In this document: positions 6,833-8,383 of the stretch, piece after piece
How the letters are laid out: each line of letters starts with the position of its first letter
How positions within the stretch are numbered: position 1 is the stretch's first letter
NCBI GenBank assembly: GCA_002413265.1
Contig: DHWR01000277.1
Coordinates: 1-8,383, forward strand
Length of the DNA: 8,383 bases
Source: Chloroflexi bacterium UBA5177
GTDB taxonomy: Bacteria; Chloroflexota; UBA5177
Direction of reading: 5' to 3'
Made by a program: the position numbers and the translations under genes
The notes under the pieces: model-generated
Seen by the model: only the letters and a program-made list of their open reading frames with translations
The model's database searches: none
What the model was told of the DNA's origin: nothing

Positions 6833-7321
6833 TCAGCCACCAGTTGTTGGGTCGCTGGTGAGCACGTCCGTGAAGGGTCCAGGACCCGGGACGGCAGCGT
6901 TCTCTGGAGCTACTAACTGGACCCGAAGCGCAGCGCCCGAAGGCAGGGAGCTGCCCAGAACATGCACGTCCAGATCTCCTCGTCCACTGTCATCGGTCTT
7001 CAGGGTGCCGGCATGGACCAGTACGTTGCAGGAGTCATCAAGGATGTACTCGCCATAGCTGGTTCTCGGCATGCCGGCCGTAACTGCCGTTCTGATTTCC
7101 ATTCCGCCGGGGTTCACCGTACCGCCGCCCTGATCGTCAAGCGAAAAGCGAGCCGAGCCGAGCAGCGGCCCGACATTAGCCTGGGCGCAGCTCTGGCGGT
7201 GGAGAGCCACGGTCTGGGGATTGTTGACGCCCCCCGAGGCTCGCGCCACGTGACCGAACTGGATAAAGGGGAAAACCGTGGCGGCTACCGCGATCGCGAG
7301 CTTGGTCAAGGTGCGACTCAT
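6833..7321 (-). CDS. Small exported protein of unknown function
   Basis: Seen: 162 residues from ATG 7321, with an AGGA-type ribosome site (run of GAGAGAGGA, 7338-7330) 8 bases upstream. Residues 1-28 are a clear signal peptide: MSRTLTKLAI, a hydrophobic core AVAATVFPFI, and an ARA cleavage site before SGG. The mature part of about 134 residues has two cysteines (45 and 98) that could form a disulfide. Its pattern is beta-sandwich-like: GSARFSLDD, then MPRTSYGEYILDDSC, then AGTLKTDDSGRGDLDVHV, then ALRVQLVAP and a short Pro/Gly-rich end. The 'P-x-T-x-Y ... C ... G-x-L-x-T-D-x-x-G-x-G' order recurs in small secreted proteins of Gram-positive and related soil bacteria that lack a known role. 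No enzyme motif and no cell-wall anchor are visible. It ends convergent to FUSC. Confidence 0.78.
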   Translation of the reverse strand: MSRTLTKLAIAVAATVFPFIQFGHVARASGGVNNPQTVALHRQSCAQANVGPLLGSARFSLDDQGGGTVNPGGMEIRTAVTAGMPRTSYGEYILDDSCNVLVHAGTLKTDDSGRGDLDVHVLGSSLPSGAALRVQLVAPENAAVPGPGPFTDVLTSDPTTGG

Positions 7322-7504
7322 TTTCAGGGTCCTCTCTCTGCCGAATTGGGACTGGACGTTCCGTTGGCAGCTTTTACGTGGAGCGGTTACATCTGGCGAC
7401 CGCGTTCAGGGAGGGTGGACCGACCCAGGTGACGTACACACGGGCGCGCTCGACGGACGAGTGCGCCATCCCGACGTACCGCCACCCGCACGTTCATGTC
7501 CGCG
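7322..7504. promoter_or_regulatory. Intergenic region upstream of the exported-protein gene
   Basis: This 183-base gap holds the minus-strand promoter of the exported-protein gene and the downstream end of the sigma-factor remnant. Apart from the ribosome site at 7338-7330, I found no clear -35/-10 pair and no strong hairpin with a T run. Confidence 0.3.
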
Positions 7505-7905
7505 TCAGTCTGCAACCATCGTGAGGTCTAGCTCCTGGAGGCGCGCTGGGTCGGAGAGCAGCTTGATTTCGACGATCTTGCCGCGACTGATTGTGAAGCT
7601 AAATGCGACGCATGGCTGCCCCCCACGGACCACACGGCACCGGGAGCGCCGCTTAGGAGTGCCGGTCTTGCGAAGAGGGCTCTCCCTGAGAAGGTCTCGG
7701 CCACGGCTGCCGGACCGCGAACCTCCTCGGAAGCTCCCATGCGCACAGTGGTGGGATCGGCTCGAAGCACGACGTCTGGGTCGAGCAGCGCAAGCAGGGC
7801 CTCGAAGTCACCGCCACGCGAGGCAGCGAGGAAAGCGTCCACCACTTCCCACCGGAGGTTTACGTCGCTGTCAGCGATCACTGTTACCCACAGGGCTAGA
7901 TACAA
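7505..7905 (-). pseudogene. SnoaL-like C-terminal domain of a SigJ/ECF41-type sigma factor, lacking sigma regions; one-base frameshift in a G6 run
   Basis: Seen: from TTG 7905 the minus strand reads into a segment starting WEVVDAFLAASRGGDFEALL, then LLDPDVVLRAD, EEVRGPAAVAETF and GAVWSVGG. The frame then fails at six Gs (plus-strand Cs 7619-7624). With a seventh G the next frame continues QPCVAFSFTISRGKIVEIKL, then LSDPARLQELDLTMVAD, and stops at 7507-7505 (133 residues in total). Known: this is the SnoaL/NTF2-like tail of ECF41 (SigJ-like) sigma factors, where the tail controls the sigma part; 'SDPARL' lies where the family has an NPDKL-type motif. The regions 2 and 4 that bind polymerase and promoter are absent. 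Upstream DNA is instead the divergent VOC gene, 32 bases away. It is either a truncated remnant or a free-standing tail domain. No ribosome site supports TTG 7905, and a GTG at 7881 is an alternative. Confidence 0.7.
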
Positions 7906-7906
7906 T
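7901..7906 (+). promoter_or_regulatory. Candidate -10 element (TACAAT) for the second VOC gene
   Basis: TACAAT at 7901-7906 matches TATAAT at five of six positions and would put a transcript start near 7913, about 25 bases before the GTG. No convincing -35 is visible. It overlaps the proposed start of the divergent sigma remnant. Confidence 0.35.
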
Positions 7907-7937
7907 TGAGCCTAGGATCAACGAAAGGAGTTCTCTT

Positions 7938-8282
7938 GTGAGTCAAGGCATTGGATTATTCGTCTATCCCGTCAAAGACGTAGCTAAGGCGAAGACCCTG
8001 TACAGCACACTATTGGGTGTAGAGCCCTATGCTGACGCGCCGTATTACGTCGGCTTCAGGGTCGGCGACCAAGAAATTGGTTTGGATCCCAACGGGCACA
8101 AGCAGGGATTGACCGGACCCATCGGCTACGTGGCGGTGAGCGACATCAAGAAAAGCTTGCAGACGTTGGTCGACGCGGGAGCGCAGGTCCAGCAAGACGT
8201 AAGGGATGTTGGCGGGGGCTTGCTCGTCGCGACCGTAAAAGACGCCGACGGAAACGTCACGGGGCTTAGACAGTCGCCGTAG
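7938..8282 (+). CDS. VOC-superfamily protein, probably without a metal site
   Basis: Seen: 114 residues from GTG 7938, with AAAGGAG (7924-7930) 7 bases upstream, a near-ideal ribosome site that fixes the start. The same frame is open far upstream, but that part (from 7278) has no coding character. The fold pattern is clear: GLFVYPVKDVAKAKTLYSTL and LLGVEPYADAPYYVGFRVG form the first half; GPIGYVAVSDIKKSLQTLVD, AGAQVQQDVRDVGGG and VKDADGNVTGLRQSP form the second. The first strand has no His, and the last strand has Thr-Gly where metal-dependent members have Glu. This suggests a binding rather than metal-catalytic role (known: resistance-type and 'bleomycin-like' VOC proteins). The ligand is unknown. 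It lies head to head with the sigma remnant. Confidence 0.85.
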   Translation: MSQGIGLFVYPVKDVAKAKTLYSTLLGVEPYADAPYYVGFRVGDQEIGLDPNGHKQGLTGPIGYVAVSDIKKSLQTLVDAGAQVQQDVRDVGGGLLVATVKDADGNVTGLRQSP

Positions 8283-8383
8283 CTGCAGAGGAGTCGGACC
8301 CATTTTCGTTGAGAGTAGGGCCGACGGGGCGGGCAAGGTCACGCATGCAGCGGCCCGCCGGACGCAGGACGAATCTGCGGTGA
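8283..8383. other. Right-edge tail, no gene assigned
   Basis: 101 bases after the VOC stop. The minus strand has an open frame entering from the right edge and ending at TGA (8341-8339), but only 14 codons are visible, too few to call. No strong hairpin with a T run was seen. Confidence 0.3.

Noticed and set aside
7278..8282. Long plus-strand open frame of 334 codons
   Set aside because: Only its last 115 codons (from 7938) have protein sense and a ribosome site; the first part is arginine-rich shadow reading opposite the exported-protein and sigma-tail genes.
1..8383. A defence, biosynthetic, CRISPR or mobile system
   Set aside because: No nuclease, helicase, transposase, integrase, repeat array or clustered accessory enzymes; the genes are common families on alternating strands.

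Overview
The window is GC-rich, uses GTG and TTG starts as well as ATG, and reads like a chromosomal stretch from a soil or sediment bacterium. The gene mix is a family-5 solute-binding protein, a FUSC transporter, a SigJ/ECF41-type C-terminal domain and several Glyoxalase-like (VOC) proteins. That mix fits Actinomycetota or the Chloroflexota/Dormibacterota side of the tree, but no gene here fixes the phylum. I see no rRNA, tRNA, CRISPR array, insertion sequence or phage gene.

Layout. (1) 1-895, minus: N-terminal half of a secreted family-5 extracellular solute-binding protein, running off the left edge. (2) 1041-1582, plus: a small two-helix membrane protein whose frame breaks near 1490. (3) 1583-1957, plus: a zinc-ribbon-like open stretch leading in frame into a 69-residue protein. 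(4) 1993-2349, plus: a VOC/Glyoxalase-like protein. (5) 2546-4080, minus: a GGDEF-EAL cyclic-di-GMP protein with a clipped PAS remnant and a frame break near 3183. (6) 4081-4486: about 400 bases without a convincing gene. (7) 4487-6775, plus: an intact 762-residue FUSC-family membrane transporter. (8) 6833-7321, minus: a small exported protein. (9) 7505-7905, minus: the SnoaL-like C-terminal domain of a SigJ/ECF41 sigma factor without its sigma regions, with a frame break in a G6 run. (10) 7938-8282, plus: a second VOC protein.

The genes do not form an obvious operon or pathway. Strands alternate and most genes seem to be independent units. The shared themes are envelope and transport functions (solute-binding protein, FUSC, exported protein) and signalling (GGDEF-EAL, sigma-factor remnant).

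The most notable structural observation is that three separate genes each lack exactly one base at a point where the protein continues cleanly in another frame. All three can be explained by shortening of a short homopolymer (GG, CC, G7). This points to base-calling or assembly indels rather than three independent pseudogenes, and anyone using the window should treat the three genes as probably intact. I found no convincing evidence of a previously undescribed multi-gene system.
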